The notes beneath the pieces were generated by a model, which saw only the letters and a list, made by a program, of their open reading frames with translations, made no database searches and was not told the origin of the DNA. This document shows, in pieces, positions 41,101 through 50,774 of a stretch of DNA of 64,000 nucleotides (its first letter is position 1; every line of letters starts with the position of its first letter). Location: assembly GCA_008711295.1 (NCBI GenBank), contig VUYV01000054.1, forward strand, positions 1,458,367 to 1,522,366. Reading direction: 5' to 3'. Both the position numbers and the translations under genes were made by a program. Source of the stretch: Anarhynchus alexandrinus (lineage: Eukaryota; Chordata; Aves; Charadriiformes; Charadriidae).

Positions 41101-41325
41101 GGTGTCCCCGTCCCCCTCCACTCGGGACCAGGCCCCGCACGGGGATCCCTGCCCGCCCACAGAGGCGCCTCCCCGACCCTGCGCCGCCAGGAGGGCGCGG
41201 AGGAAGAGGAGGGGGCGTCGCTAGGCAACAGCGGGGGCCGCCGGCGAAGGCCGCCCCGGGGGCGGCCCGCGCTCACCGCCTGCGGCCGGTCGAACCTGGC
41301 GCGGCGGAGGCTGTCGGGGGCGGGC
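11082..41325 (-). CDS. TEDC1: TEDC1 gene (tubulin epsilon and delta complex 1), 5' five exons; start codon and 3' exons missing
   Basis: Five minus-strand exons, each with AG/GT borders, join at 41325-41277, 38752-38674, 31704-31502, 17715-17545 and 11180-11082. Intron phases fit (0, 1, 0, 0), giving about 200 codons without a stop. Recognised by similarity to what I recall of human C14orf80/TEDC1: [10 protein letters not shown] in exon 1, [13 protein letters not shown] and [13 protein letters not shown] in exon 3, [18 protein letters not shown] in exon 4, [12 protein letters not shown] and HFSVTETDL in exon 5. The family works with TEDC2, delta-tubulin and epsilon-tubulin at the centriole and is needed for stable triplet microtubules and ciliation. 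Human TEDC1 is roughly twice the visible length, so the C-terminal half must lie left of the window or has escaped notice. Gene order and strand relative to CRIP1 agree with human. I see the exons directly; the name rests on remembered homology. Confidence 0.85.
11181..17544 (-). other. TEDC1 intron 4
   Basis: A 6.4 kb AT-rich intron. Apart from a diverged CR1 near 14,458-14,930 I recognise nothing in it. The small open frames show no family resemblance. Confidence 0.7.
14458..14930 (-). mobile_element. Diverged CR1 LINE 3' fragment, minus orientation
   Basis: Read on the plus strand it begins AATCACAGAAATGGAAAAGA (the CR1 end in reverse). It runs through blocks resembling the 'GGACCTTTGGAGGTC', 'GGTGACCTGCTCCAATGCTG' and 'CCCAGCTCAGCTAGTCC' parts of avian CR1 elements. 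It is far more diverged than the copy at 39 kb. The left border is clear; the right border is approximate. Confidence 0.7.
17545..17715 (-). CDS. TEDC1: TEDC1 exon 4
   Basis: This 171-nt, 57-codon exon lies between acceptor GCTTTTAG and donor CAAG|GTAAAT, phase 0 on both sides. It opens with a loose acidic, Ser/Thr-rich stretch ([14 protein letters not shown]). It then carries the conserved-looking core [18 protein letters not shown] and a Gln/His-rich, probably helical tail ending CKLLHK. Confidence 0.87.
18566..18570. repeat. Target-site duplication, left copy (CCAAG)
   Basis: Identical to 19373-19377 on the other side of the LTR; this fixes both element borders to the base. Confidence 0.85.
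18656..18728. repeat. Perfect 22-bp inverted repeat inside the LTR (U3)
   Basis: The arms at 18656-18677 and 18707-18728 are exact reverse complements (left arm begins AGGTGAAAGCAAACGG), separated by a 29-nt loop. It lies about 260 bases upstream of the LTR TATA box. Confidence 0.9.
18986..18992 (+). promoter_or_regulatory. LTR TATA box
   Basis: TATAAAA in CAGTATAAAAGCCGAGG, in the middle of the LTR at the expected U3/R position. Confidence 0.65.
19228..19233 (+). terminator. LTR polyadenylation signal
   Basis: ATTAAA in TTCATTAAAGTAG, about 240 bases after the TATA box and 140 bases before the LTR end. Confidence 0.5.
19373..19377. repeat. Target-site duplication, right copy (CCAAG)
   Basis: Matches 18566-18570 exactly; extending to six bases breaks the match, so the duplication is five bases. 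Confidence 0.85.
31502..31704 (-). CDS. TEDC1: TEDC1 exon 3
   Basis: This 203-nt exon starts after CTTCTTTTCAG and ends at donor CACG|GTGAGC. Its first two bases complete a GAT codon with the last G of exon 2. Conserved-looking blocks are [31 protein letters not shown] and [17 protein letters not shown]. This is the most family-like exon and the anchor for the gene call. Confidence 0.88.
31705..38673 (-). other. TEDC1 intron 2
   Basis: A 7.0 kb AT-rich intron. I recognise no repeat or exon. A plus-strand 82-codon frame at 34,260-34,508 has protein-like composition but no recognisable family. Confidence 0.65.
38674..38752 (-). CDS. TEDC1: TEDC1 exon 2
   Basis: This 79-nt exon follows a pyrimidine-rich acceptor (TTTTTCTTTTGCAG) and ends at donor ATAG|GTAACC, phase 1. 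It encodes [18 protein letters not shown] followed by KWTESDAI. The LW(R/Q)LL(Y/F) pattern matches the segment directly after the first-exon motif in the human protein. It is too short to stand out as an open frame. Confidence 0.8.
39055..40615 (-). mobile_element. CR1 LINE, 5'-truncated, with broken reverse transcriptase
   Basis: A minus-oriented CR1 of about 1.56 kb. Its 3' end (39,055-39,090) carries two ATTCTGTG octamers. It covers only the distal part of ORF2 and the 3' UTR; a full CR1 is about 4.5 kb. Frame 40273-39455 shows RT motif A (NFSKVFDMV), motif B (SGVPQG) and motif C (FADDTKL, residues 113-119). Motif A has Asn where the family has the catalytic Asp (LDFSKAFD). The upstream part is in other frames (40604-40362, 40473-40270). 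The frame stops at GLEHLL, and the family-like continuation ([11 protein letters not shown]) is in another frame with a further stop. It is dead, but the youngest-looking repeat in the window. Confidence 0.92.
41217..41229. promoter_or_regulatory. Near-consensus RFX X-box
   Basis: GTCGCTAGGCAAC differs by one base from GTTGCTAGGCAAC, a strong form of the imperfect-palindrome X-box bound by RFX factors. It lies in intron 1, 48-60 bases past the exon 1 donor and inside the CpG island. RFX2/3 drive many ciliary and centriolar genes, so an X-box fits TEDC1. Binding is inferred. Confidence 0.5.
41277..41325 (-). CDS. TEDC1: TEDC1 exon 1 (visible 3' part)
   Basis: The visible frame ends [16 protein letters not shown] and stops at donor GCG|GTGAGC, phase 0. 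The exon runs leftwards out of a six-N gap at 41326-41331. No in-frame ATG is convincing beyond the gap: the first upstream one in one frame is about 180 bases away and yields a Pro/Gly/Arg-rich stretch unlike the family. The true start and some 15-25 codons are therefore probably missing from the assembly. Confidence 0.75.
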
Positions 41326-41331
41326 NNNNNN
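41326..41331. other. Assembly gap (six N)
   Basis: Six undetermined bases interrupt the GC-rich first exon of TEDC1. The real missing length cannot be known from the N count. Confidence 0.95.
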
Positions 41332-44139
41332 CCCCCTCCCGCCCTTTCCGCTGAGCCCGCCCGCTGCGGCGCCCCCTGGCGGCTGGGAGGGAGCCCGGCC
41401 CCGCCGGCCCCTGCGCCGCGTGGGGGCGACACGCGTGGGCCGCCTCCCGAGGGCGGGAGCGGCGCGGCAGCGCCCGGCCGGGTGTGCCACGGCCTTTCTC
41501 CCTGGCTCCTCATAGCTCACTGGTCTTCCCGTTATTTATACTCATGGCTTAGGGCAGAGAACTCGCTGCTTGCCTCCCCTGGGAAGTGACCCGAGTGGGA
41601 AGCGCCCAGGGGACACGTGCAGGGCCCTTTTTGCCACCTGCGTGAGCCACGGACACGTCTCCCACCCAGCCGAAAACCCCGAGTGAGCCCTGTGAGCTGC
41701 CCCCACCCTTCCTGGCTGAAAGAGTTGCTGCAAAACCCCACGTCGGCTTTTCTAAAAACATGATTCTGCTGCCTTCAGACCAAGAAAATTCGGGATGTTG
41801 GCCGAGTGGGTTTTGGCAGCAGGGGATCGGCTCCAATCGCCAGCTCTGACACCCGGCTTCCCACCCTCCTCTCAGTTCAAAGGGGTGCAATGCAGGCGGC
41901 TCCGGTCCCCAAGCATATAAGCTCTTAATTGAAGTGTTCCCAGGGATTCATCCTCGGAGAGGTGGAGGGAGGGTGGCGGGGCAGAAACAGTTCTGCCATT
42001 TGGGACACAGCCTGAGTCGCTGAGATGACAAGTCTGCCTCTTGGCTGGAGTTTACGTGGCCGAGACCCGGCCCTGAGATGGATTCCCGCGGTGGGCAGTA
42101 CAGTGGGACCACCACCAGTGCGTGCCAAGGAGACTGGTCCACTCCACCAGCACAGCAGGGATCCTCCCGAGTCAGGGCTGCCTCTGCTTGTACATAAGAC
42201 CTGCTCAAAACCTCCACTAATGGTTTCCTGGCCAATCAACCAGTTCATAGCCCATTTAACGTGCTGTCTATGGATCTAGCACGATGCTTTTCCCTTTTTT
42301 TCCCATCTGAACACCATGAAACAACATGTGAAATTCCTTCCAGCTACAGAATGGCCTCTCGCAGCCAAACGTCTGCTCGCAATGAGGAGAGAAACCGCGT
42401 TGGTCCGACGAGACCTTCAGCAAAGCCCGCTTGCTAACGTGAACTGCGTTTGCACTCTTTCCCTCTGGTTGCCGCCTCTCCTGCCTCCCACCCCTGTGCC
42501 GGGGAGCACGGCCCTTTCCGACGCCGAGCACCACATTAGTGCTCTCCCAGTCCCGTGGATCCTGGCTGCTGCTCCAGCCGGCCCTGAAAGGACCCCTGGG
42601 TGTGAGTTATCCAGGCTTAAGGATTTTTAAAATATCTTCTCTAGCAGCTGTTGTCTCACATCCTCTTTCTTTCCTAATGGCCTGGAAAGCATTTTCCTTA
42701 TCCCTCATCCAGCTCTAGCTCAGCAATCTCTATCCAGTTCTTCTCTCTCCTTCCTAGCAAGTTTGGCATCTCCATACAGTTCCTTGCCTCTGGTTCCCAA
42801 CAGCCCACAAAGTCCTTTTCTATTGCTCAGAGCCTTATCAGACCTGGATAATCCTCTGCTGTCTTTGGCATCCTTCTCGGCTTTCCATACCTTGCTGCTA
42901 TCGGGTGCTGTCTGGTCCCTCCGTGACACATCGCTTGTCTATTTTCCCGTCCCTGCTGCAGTCTCCAGGCAGGAGGACCTTCAGCTGGAGCCAATTTCCT
43001 GTGTTTTCTTGACCACTCCATAAACCCTGCTCAAAGCCATCCCTGTCCCCACACACATTCCTCTGTCTAGGCCTTTCCTCCCCGGGGCAGCTGCCTGCTT
43101 TGCCGCTGTCGAGAAAAGGGCTCTCCTGCAGCACCCATCGCATGCACCAGTGGGTGGTCCTGCCCATCACCCCCCCCTCTGGGATCCTGTCCCCCAGCCA
43201 ACACACCAGTCCCCCAGCCAGCGAGCATCATCACCCAGCGTGAGAGCGGCAGCTGGGATGCACGCCATCCCGGCATGCCGAAAGCCCCCATGCCGCCTTT
43301 CCATCCCGCTGGCTGGACCAGCCCCACGGCGCCCTGGAGCCGGGTTGGCCGCCCTCCCCGTCCAGCGTTCCCTGGTCCCCCACCCCGCAGCTCCCCCGGC
43401 ACGCAGCTCCGTGGGCGCAGCTGACACAAGGCGCCTGGTGCTGCGGAGGGCTGGCACCCGGCCATGGGCGAGTCGGACGCCAGGCGGCAAATCCCAGCCG
43501 CTCCGGCACGGCACGGCGCAGCGTGGGCTCGGTCCCGGCATGCGAGGCCCCACTTATCTCCTCTGCCGGCTGCCTGGGCAGTTTTCCCAGGGTGGGAGAA
43601 GCCGATGGGAAGGCGATGGTTTCCTGCTGTAGAGATGGACCTTGTGCTGTGGATAGATGAAGGAGGTGACAGTGTGACGGACCCGGCATCCTGTCCCAGC
43701 AGGGACGGCAATGCCACCCCACCGGGAGCAGAGCCCCCGCTGCATCCAGGCCACCCTCACCTCTGCCATCCCGAGCCCTGGTCCTGCAGGGACTGACAGA
43801 TGCAAACGAGCGATGACCAGCTGACATCAGCACACCACTCTGATGTCACCGTGTGCACCTTTGATGTCAGAGGAGACCGGTGGAAGCCTCTAGGATCCTC
43901 TGTATGGCAGGGGGAGGCAGGACGAAGCTGCCTGGCCACTCCTCTGGGCCCCCCAGCTCTGCCCCGGGGCCGAGGCAGTTTTGGGAGGAGCTGAGCTGTG
44001 GGTTGCCCCAGCAGTGACAGCAGCCGTGGGGACCACAATGGGAAGGGAAGGTGCGGGTGGGTACTGAGAGGCCAGGGATGCTTCTCCTGGGGAGGGGTCA
44101 CCGGCCTTTGCCCTCTCTCGGTTCCCTGGGCTCACACGA

Positions 44140-44410
44140 TGCCGCGCAGCCACGCAGCCGCGCAGCCGGCCGTTTTCGGGTGCGATGTGTCAGCTGGGGT
44201 CATTTCCGCCCCGGGTGACTCAGCCGGGGCCGAGGGCGCCTGTTTGCACCCGCGCCATGGCAACCCGCCACCGCAGGCGGCCCCACTGTTTGCGGCCGTT
44301 GCCAGAGATGACGGGCCCCGTCCCATTGCCTCATGCAGATTGTATGCAATAACGGCAATCTCTGCTCGCTCCGGCAGCAGCACGGCTTCCTTATGTCACC
44401 TCGGCCCAGC
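44140..44410. promoter_or_regulatory. Candidate distal regulatory element
   Basis: A dense, CpG-rich, non-repetitive block. It contains an AP-1 consensus TGACTCA (in GGGTGACTCAGCC), a strong X-box half site at 44253-44266 (GCGCCATGGCAACC), another GTTGCC half site about 30 bases on, and a C/EBP-like TGTATGCAATAA. Function is inferred from motifs only. Confidence 0.35.
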
Positions 44411-44615
44411 CCTGCCAAGGGGAAGGTGTGAGCTCTCCTCCTGGGAAAACGACCCCTTTGGTCTTTTATTTTTATTTTTTTTATTATTTTTTTTTAATGC
44501 TTTTATTTCCATGAAGGCACAGACAGGAGCCAGCCTGTCTCCCGGCCAGGCTCCCGGGCCGTGCATCAGTACTTCCCACGCTCCACCGCCAGCACAGGGC
44601 AGCCAGAGCTCCTTT

Positions 44616-44685
44616 TTCTCCTCTCCTCTCCTCTCCTCTCCTCTCCTCTCCTCTCCTCTCCCCTCCCCTCCCCTCCCCTTCCCTC
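44616..44685. repeat. (CTCCT)n / (CCCCT)n pyrimidine tract
   Basis: About nine copies of a CTCCT-type pentamer are followed by about five copies of CCCCT. All pyrimidine on the plus strand, so a polypurine tract on the minus strand. Confidence 0.92.
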
Positions 44686-47600
44686 TGGCAGGTTGCAGCG
44701 ATGCTCGGCCCCCCACTGCCTGGGGAAGGGTCGGGGATCACAGCTCCCACCGGGCACAGAGCAGCCCCAGCATCTGCTGGTGATGACCAGTTGTGGGCTC
44801 GTGTCTCCACCAGCTGAGCAGCCCTCCCTGGCTGGGGAGAGGATGGTGTCTTCCAGACCAGCCATGCTGGGGTCTCTGCTGATGGAGTCCAGCACACTCA
44901 GAGCAGCCATGGCAGGTTGCAAATAGGCATCTTCTTGCTGGAGAGCAACCATCTGCCTCCTGGCACCATCCTCGCTGGTGGGTGCAAGGGGTGCTGATAT
45001 TGCTGGCATGGCCAGCACACCTTTAGCACGCTGGGTCGCATCATGTAGATCACTGGGTCCCCGAGACGGACTGTAATGGCTACACAAATAATGTAGTGCA
45101 GGTTTTCCTGGACACAGTGAATTAGTCTGCAATAGGCCTGTGTGGGGGCTGTAGCGCCAAAATTCAACGTCAGGTCCCAGCAGTTGGATGCTTAAGAGAG
45201 GCGTTGGTGTTTCGGGTCCTCTGATGGAGCATCTGCACTTTCAGTATGATAAGTGAATTGAGAAGGATTAGAAAAAAAAGATCTGAGGTCTTGCAATTCT
45301 CTGTTCTCAGGAATTTCACTCTTTCCTTTTTACTTAAATAGCCAAGTAGATGTTCCTCTGCACCGAGGGAAACTCCACCTGCCCTCTTCCCCCCTGGTCC
45401 TTTAACCCAAGACTCACTGAAGAAAGACAGGCTTCAGTGGGAAGTTCTTATACCTTCCTCCTTGGAAACTCTCCCTGTTTCCTTGAAAATAACACAAGAG
45501 GAGTAAAAGTAAAATGCAGCTCTAGCACTGGATGCCAACTTTTCTTCTCAGGCTCCTTGCTGGAGAAAGCCACCCAGGACCTGGCAAATGTCCCCAAGGC
45601 TCTTTGCACCCAGCTCCTCTCCAACACTGGATCATCAGCACTGGGGATGGGGTGATGGCCCATCCCCTTTTCTGCTTGCTCCCTGACTAAACCTCAGTCT
45701 CCAGTACCATGATTCATGGCCTTGTCTGCTTCTCGTTGCGCCCCTGGCCACCTCTCTTACCCAGAGCCCCTCTTGCCTTCAGTATCTTCAGCTGCTTCAG
45801 TATTTGCTTGAGGATATTGTTCCCCATCAGGAATGAGGTTTGACCCTCTCTTTGCCACCTCTGCAAAGCTGTTTCCGCTGGTGGGACGGGGCTTCCCCCA
45901 CCCGCTGCTTTGCAGAGCTGGGCCGGGAAGTCCCGGCTCGCCGCGCGAGCGTGCAGAGCTCCTGCTGCCCGACATCAGCTGCACGGTCCCTCTTACCATT
46001 GCCTGGATAGGAAGGCAGATTTCTGAGGTTAGGAGATGGGCAGATGCTTTCTCGAGCTAAAAGATAGCAGAGCTCTTTGAGTTTGACACAAACCAACCTT
46101 AAATATACCCAGAGCAGTGGTGAGCTGGGTACCACCCAGTTACAGACCAGCTTTGTCCCCATGAGCCCCGCACAGCAGAGAGTAGGAACCCCTTGCAGCC
46201 GCATCCCCCATGCCGTGCTCCCCGTGCTCTGCCTGCGCCCTGCCTGTCCCTGAAGGGGACACAGCTTTATTTGCAGAAACACACTGGTGTCACCTCACTG
46301 TCCCTATCAGTGCTGGCAGGGGAGGGTCAGTGGCCCCACCAGCATCCCAGTGAGGCAGCACTGAACCAGACACACACCCCCCCGGCGGCTCCCCAGCACG
46401 TGTTAGCCCAGATGTGAGCTGCAGCTGGCTCCCGCCGCCACACTGGCAGGGCACAGCCCTGTCCCTGGGCTGTGGCTGCTGCTTTCACTAAGGACAGCCG
46501 TAGGGGAGCCATGCTGAGGGCAGCATGGCTGTAAGTCTTCCAGTAAGCTGTTCCCTTGCCAGCTGCGGGCTCAGGGACACATCTGTCCCCTGCTTCGGAT
46601 TAAGCTCTGTCCTATCTGCGCTGGGAGGGAGACACAGGGCCAGGCGACCCACACCCACCCCCCTCCTGCCTGCACTCTGCCTTCGCTGGGGGCTGAAGCA
46701 ACGTTCACACCTCTTATAGATCAGCTGAAGGACTCCTTAAATCCCCTTTCTGCCCCCTCTCTCCTTTTTTCTTCTATACAGAAAGCCACAGAGCCGGGGC
46801 GGGGAACAGCAGCAGTTTAGTTTCTGAACCCATTCTGTTTCCTGTCCTTTGCCAAAAACCTCTTCTGCTTCCCTACCCGGGGTGTTGGGGCTCGCCCGCA
46901 CCCAGCTGCCGGAGGAACGGGTGATGTTGTTTGTGTTTTTTTTGTCACAGTGATGAAGTGTTTATAGCAACTATCGCTCCGCAATCCACAAACTTCACTG
47001 ATCTCAACCCAAGCTTCCGAAATCATGGCAGAGGAAGCACAGCCCTTTCCTCCGGGGTCAGCAACGGTGGTGTTTCAGGTTGCCGAAGCGGGGGACCTTC
47101 ATGCTGGGCATCACCATGCTGGAGATCACCCAACACCTTTTGCTGTCCCAGATGGGCACCTCGGGGCTGGGGCAGTGCCCTGACCCCACCTGCAATGGCA
47201 GCGACATCCCCGTGGCTGCTGGCTGGTGACAAGGAGGGACGTGGGGAGTGCCAGCCACCTCCTGAGGGTCTCCTCTGTGCCTCAAGAGTGGTGGGAGCAC
47301 TTGGTACGGCACATCGAGCCGGCATCCCTCAGCTGCTCCCCCAAAAAGCTGGGATTGCCCTAAGCATCCTGCTCTTACCAGCTCCCCTGTTGCAGGAGCA
47401 TCACAGCCGGGGCATCACCGCACTGGGAGGGGAGGGACTGTCCCTGCCCGTTCCCAGCTCCCACCGGGGCTCGAAGCCGAGAGCATCGCAGATGAGCTGC
47501 GCTGAAAGCCCTTCTGCCGCCTGTCTGTGCAGCTCCTGCTCCAGGCCACGGAGATTTACTGTTTGATGGAGAAAATATTGCGCCTGCTGACAGCCCACCT

Positions 47601-50032
47601 CCCCAGCGCGCCGGCCGCTGCCGAGCCTCGCTGCGCATCGGAGGGGAGCGCCTGGCTCGGGTGCGGATTTCCTATCCAAATGCGATACAGCTGTTTCTGC
47701 TTCCTCTCCAAAGACCAGAGCAAGTTGTAAAAAATCAATTTATCGTGTATTTTCTTTGACCAAGGCTCCTTGTGGATGTGACCCGTGCTTGAACCGCCCA
47801 ACCTCACCAGCATCGAGGCTGGAGCAGGCAGAGAGCATGGCTTGTACAGGCACAGCGCTCGCAGGGGAGTATCCTGACAGACAGCAAGTCCTGGGGCTAA
47901 ACACTCTCTCCGTGGGACTGCCTGTTGCAGGGCGGGTGGAGAAATAGGGCTGCCAGAAGGAGCTTTTGGGGAATCAATACCCAAGGGCTTGTCCCCAGAG
48001 CTTGCTTGAGGGACCCCAGGTTTTCACCCCCTCCGGGCACAGCGAGGCACCTGTGGGATCGGGTTTAGCTCCTTTGCAAGTTTCCTAAGGGTGTGCAGAC
48101 CTGGCACACTTCCTACTACATCCCTCCGTGCACCCAGGGCAGGGACCGAAGCAAACGATGGCTCCAGGGCAGCACACGGTAAACAGCAACACATCATTGC
48201 CTCCTGCCCCAGCTGCGGCCACTGCCCACAGAAAGGGCTCTCAACTGGAGAACTGGGTGGCCCCAGCCTCTCCCCAGGCAGCACATTCCATACCTCTCAC
48301 TGGTTCCCTGCTCGTCCCTTGTAGCCTGGCCCCTTGCACCCGGAATGAGCTCCTCCTGAAAAGTTTTGGTGTAGGGCCCTCTTGGAAAAGACCAGGAGCC
48401 CAATTCACCGGTCCCTTTCCCAGCTGGGACACACTTACACAAGCCCAGAGGATGACGAGGCTTGTGTTTGCCATTGTTTTTAAGGCTGAGGGTAAACACT
48501 ATCCCACTGGCACGCTCAAGGCTGCTGAGATTATATCACCAGTTTGCTTTGAAGCCCCAGTTCGTAGAGGAAAGCCACGTCCCCAGTGCCCCAGGGGCGG
48601 GCTCGGCGCCAGCAGCAGTGCAGAGCAGGACTGTGTCTGGCTGGCCGGGAGCCGTGGGTGCTGGCATCCCCGGGAGGCTGCTGGCGAGGGCAGCGGTGGG
48701 GGTGGGAGGGCAGGGGGCCCTACCAGCCCTGGCTGGCTGGCTCGTGGTGGTGGCCGCGGAGCAATAGCCAAGGTTTGCCTTTGACACAGACGCCTGCGTT
48801 TGCTGGGTTAACTGGGTGGGAGGGGAGGCAGCGCCGGCTGGTCGGGTTTGTCACACTGGAGCGTGCTTGGTGGGTGCAGAGCCTTTTGGCACCAAGCACA
48901 CTGGAAGTTTTAAGATGCTTATCGGATCGGGCTGCTTTTGACACTGAAGATTTTGACATTAGACATGTACCTCTGACCCCCGAGGGTTTTGGCCAAGTCC
49001 CAGTAAGGCCAGCGTGACAGTAAGACACAGAGCAGTCTCTAAGGAAATGCACACATAAACCGTAGACAAAAATATCCCAGTGTGTTATGAAGCACCTCTG
49101 AATATGTAAATGCGGTGGTTCAGGTTAGGGAAAGACATGGTTAAGAAACCGTTTTAGAAACATCCCTCAAGTCGACATCTTTTACATCTGTCAGTTCTGG
49201 TCTTCCAGTGGGGCGAAGAGGTTGAAACATGAAAAAGCAAAGCTCTCGCTTTGTAATACCACACCTCTGCTTTTCTTACCGAGGGAGGCTGGCTCTGCCT
49301 CGCCGGCAGCCTCCACCTTATCTGGCCTTTTTGTATGGCTGCTCAGAGCGAACACAGAAAGTACTAGGTTTTCCTGACGTGACAGTCAACCACCTCCCGG
49401 CGAGACACCTCTCTGCCCCAACTGAGGGCTGCCAAGTGCCGCCCCAGCTCCGGGAGCAAAGAGCTGGGGGCTGCCCAGGGGCATGGCTTTCCAGCAGGCG
49501 CTGCCAGGGGCTGGGACGCAGCCAGGAGGCCGTTGAGTGCTGGAGAGACCATGGGTCAGCAGTCTCGGGCCCTCGTCCAGCAGCACTGCGTGCCTCTGCC
49601 TTAACGCCATTACAGCCGCGGGCAACAAGAGGTGGCTCATGGCAGGAGCCACCACGCTCCAGGCTTCTGCAAATGTCACGACACAAGACCCAGCAAGGCC
49701 GTGGGTTGGGCAGGACCTTCTCCCTTGAACCCAGGAAGACCAAGCCCCTGGGCAAGCACCGACCTGACACCTACCACCCCTTTCCCTTGGGGCGCGCTCA
49801 GCCCACGGCACCCAAGGGCTGCTCCTTCCCGGCTTGGCTTGGGCAGCCATGGCCAGGACACCACGCACACCACGGGCAAAAGCACATGGAGCCATCACCG
49901 GGTGTGAGGCTCGATCCAGAGGCCACATGGAGTCCTTAAGCAAGTGGCGAGTGCTTTGCGAATGAGTCCCGCAGGACCCCCCCCTTACAGAGAGCACAAC
50001 CGCTACGTGGGGAAAGCATCTTTTGGTCTGGG

Positions 50033-50038
50033 TTTATT
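50033..50038 (-). terminator. Possible CRIP1 polyadenylation signal
   Basis: AATAAA on the minus strand about 700 bases after the CRIP1 stop; it is the only canonical signal I saw between the stop and here. A 3' UTR this long would be longer than in mammals, so the assignment is tentative. Confidence 0.35.
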
Positions 50039-50733
50039 AAAGACTGAGAATACAACTGCGGGCCCAGCCACGAGAGCTGGGTGCCAAAAGCAGGGCTGGG
50101 TTTTGGCTGGAAGGGTGTGGTCTCCTCTCCAGGCGGCCTTCAGCGATACCGGCCAAATTTCCTATCCGGCAGGGCGTCCCAACGCCCCCACCTCAGCAGT
50201 CCTCCATCTGGAGCGGAGCCCCTCTCCGCACCAGCCCCAGCCTCGGTTACTTATTGCTTTTAACGTGCTAATCTAGTACAGAAGTGAATTAAAAACAAAA
50301 CTGCATGTCTGTCGCGGTGCGTTTGTGCTGTCTTCGGGCTGTGCTGGGAACATTGGCCATCGGACCTGGAGAGGGATGCAAGAGAGGGGCGGATGAAGTC
50401 AGGCTGGGCTGGCAGCCGAGACATCCTAGGGACAACGGTGCTCTGGGACAGACCCTGTCTTTGCCGACAGGCCACAAAGCAAACAGCCTTTGGCGTCCGC
50501 TGCCGGAGCTAAGTGGGTGCTGACGGTCACTTGGGGCTGGCGGAGAGGAGGAGCTGCCAACTGGCAGGTTGCTCCCGAGCACCGGCGTGAGGGCTGGAAG
50601 TCACAGCCAGCCCGGAGAGACGCCGCGGCACGCCTGCCTTCCACGCGTGTGCCTTGGGAGGGGGGACAGCCCCGGCCAGCCCGCGCAGCCGGAGGCAGGA
50701 GGGGAGCTCCGAGGGGAGGCACCAACCTGAGGT

Positions 50734-50774
50734 TTACTTGAACGTGTGGCTCTCGGCTCCTCCCCGGCCGAACC
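50734..50774 (-). CDS. CRIP1: CRIP1 exon 4 (terminal coding part)
   Basis: After TCCTCTCCAG it encodes the last residues [13 protein letters not shown] and a TAA stop at 50736-50734. Confidence 0.95.

Larger units (their letters stand above)
38753..41276 (-). other. TEDC1 intron 1
   Basis: A 2.5 kb intron consisting mostly of a CR1 insertion (39,055-40,615) and, at its right end, the CpG island. Confidence 0.7.
40990..41520 (-). promoter_or_regulatory. TEDC1: CpG island with TEDC1 promoter and exon 1
   Basis: The stretch is very GC-rich with dense CpG and surrounds the first TEDC1 exon. The AT-rich sequence left of about 40,980 ends abruptly here. No TATA box is evident, as expected for a broadly expressed CpG-island promoter. 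The island contains the N gap and a near-consensus RFX X-box at 41217-41229. Confidence 0.7.
41521..50032. other. Intergenic, TEDC1 5' side to CRIP1 3' side
   Basis: 8.5 kb of GC-rich sequence between two minus-strand genes. Long frames here are explained by low stop-codon frequency; none has splice-flanked, family-like sequence. I note CpG-rich patches near 43,230-43,560 and 44,140-44,400, a T-rich tract at 44,464-44,510, the pentamer tract at 44,616-44,685, and a non-repetitive stretch at 47,545-47,760. I recognise no gene. Confidence 0.6.

Noticed and set aside
43067..44783. Several overlapping frames of 110-260 codons on both strands
   Set aside because: All lie in GC-rich DNA, overlap each other in several frames, are rich in Pro/Arg/Ala/Gly/Ser and have no recognisable domain; they are explained by scarcity of stop codons.
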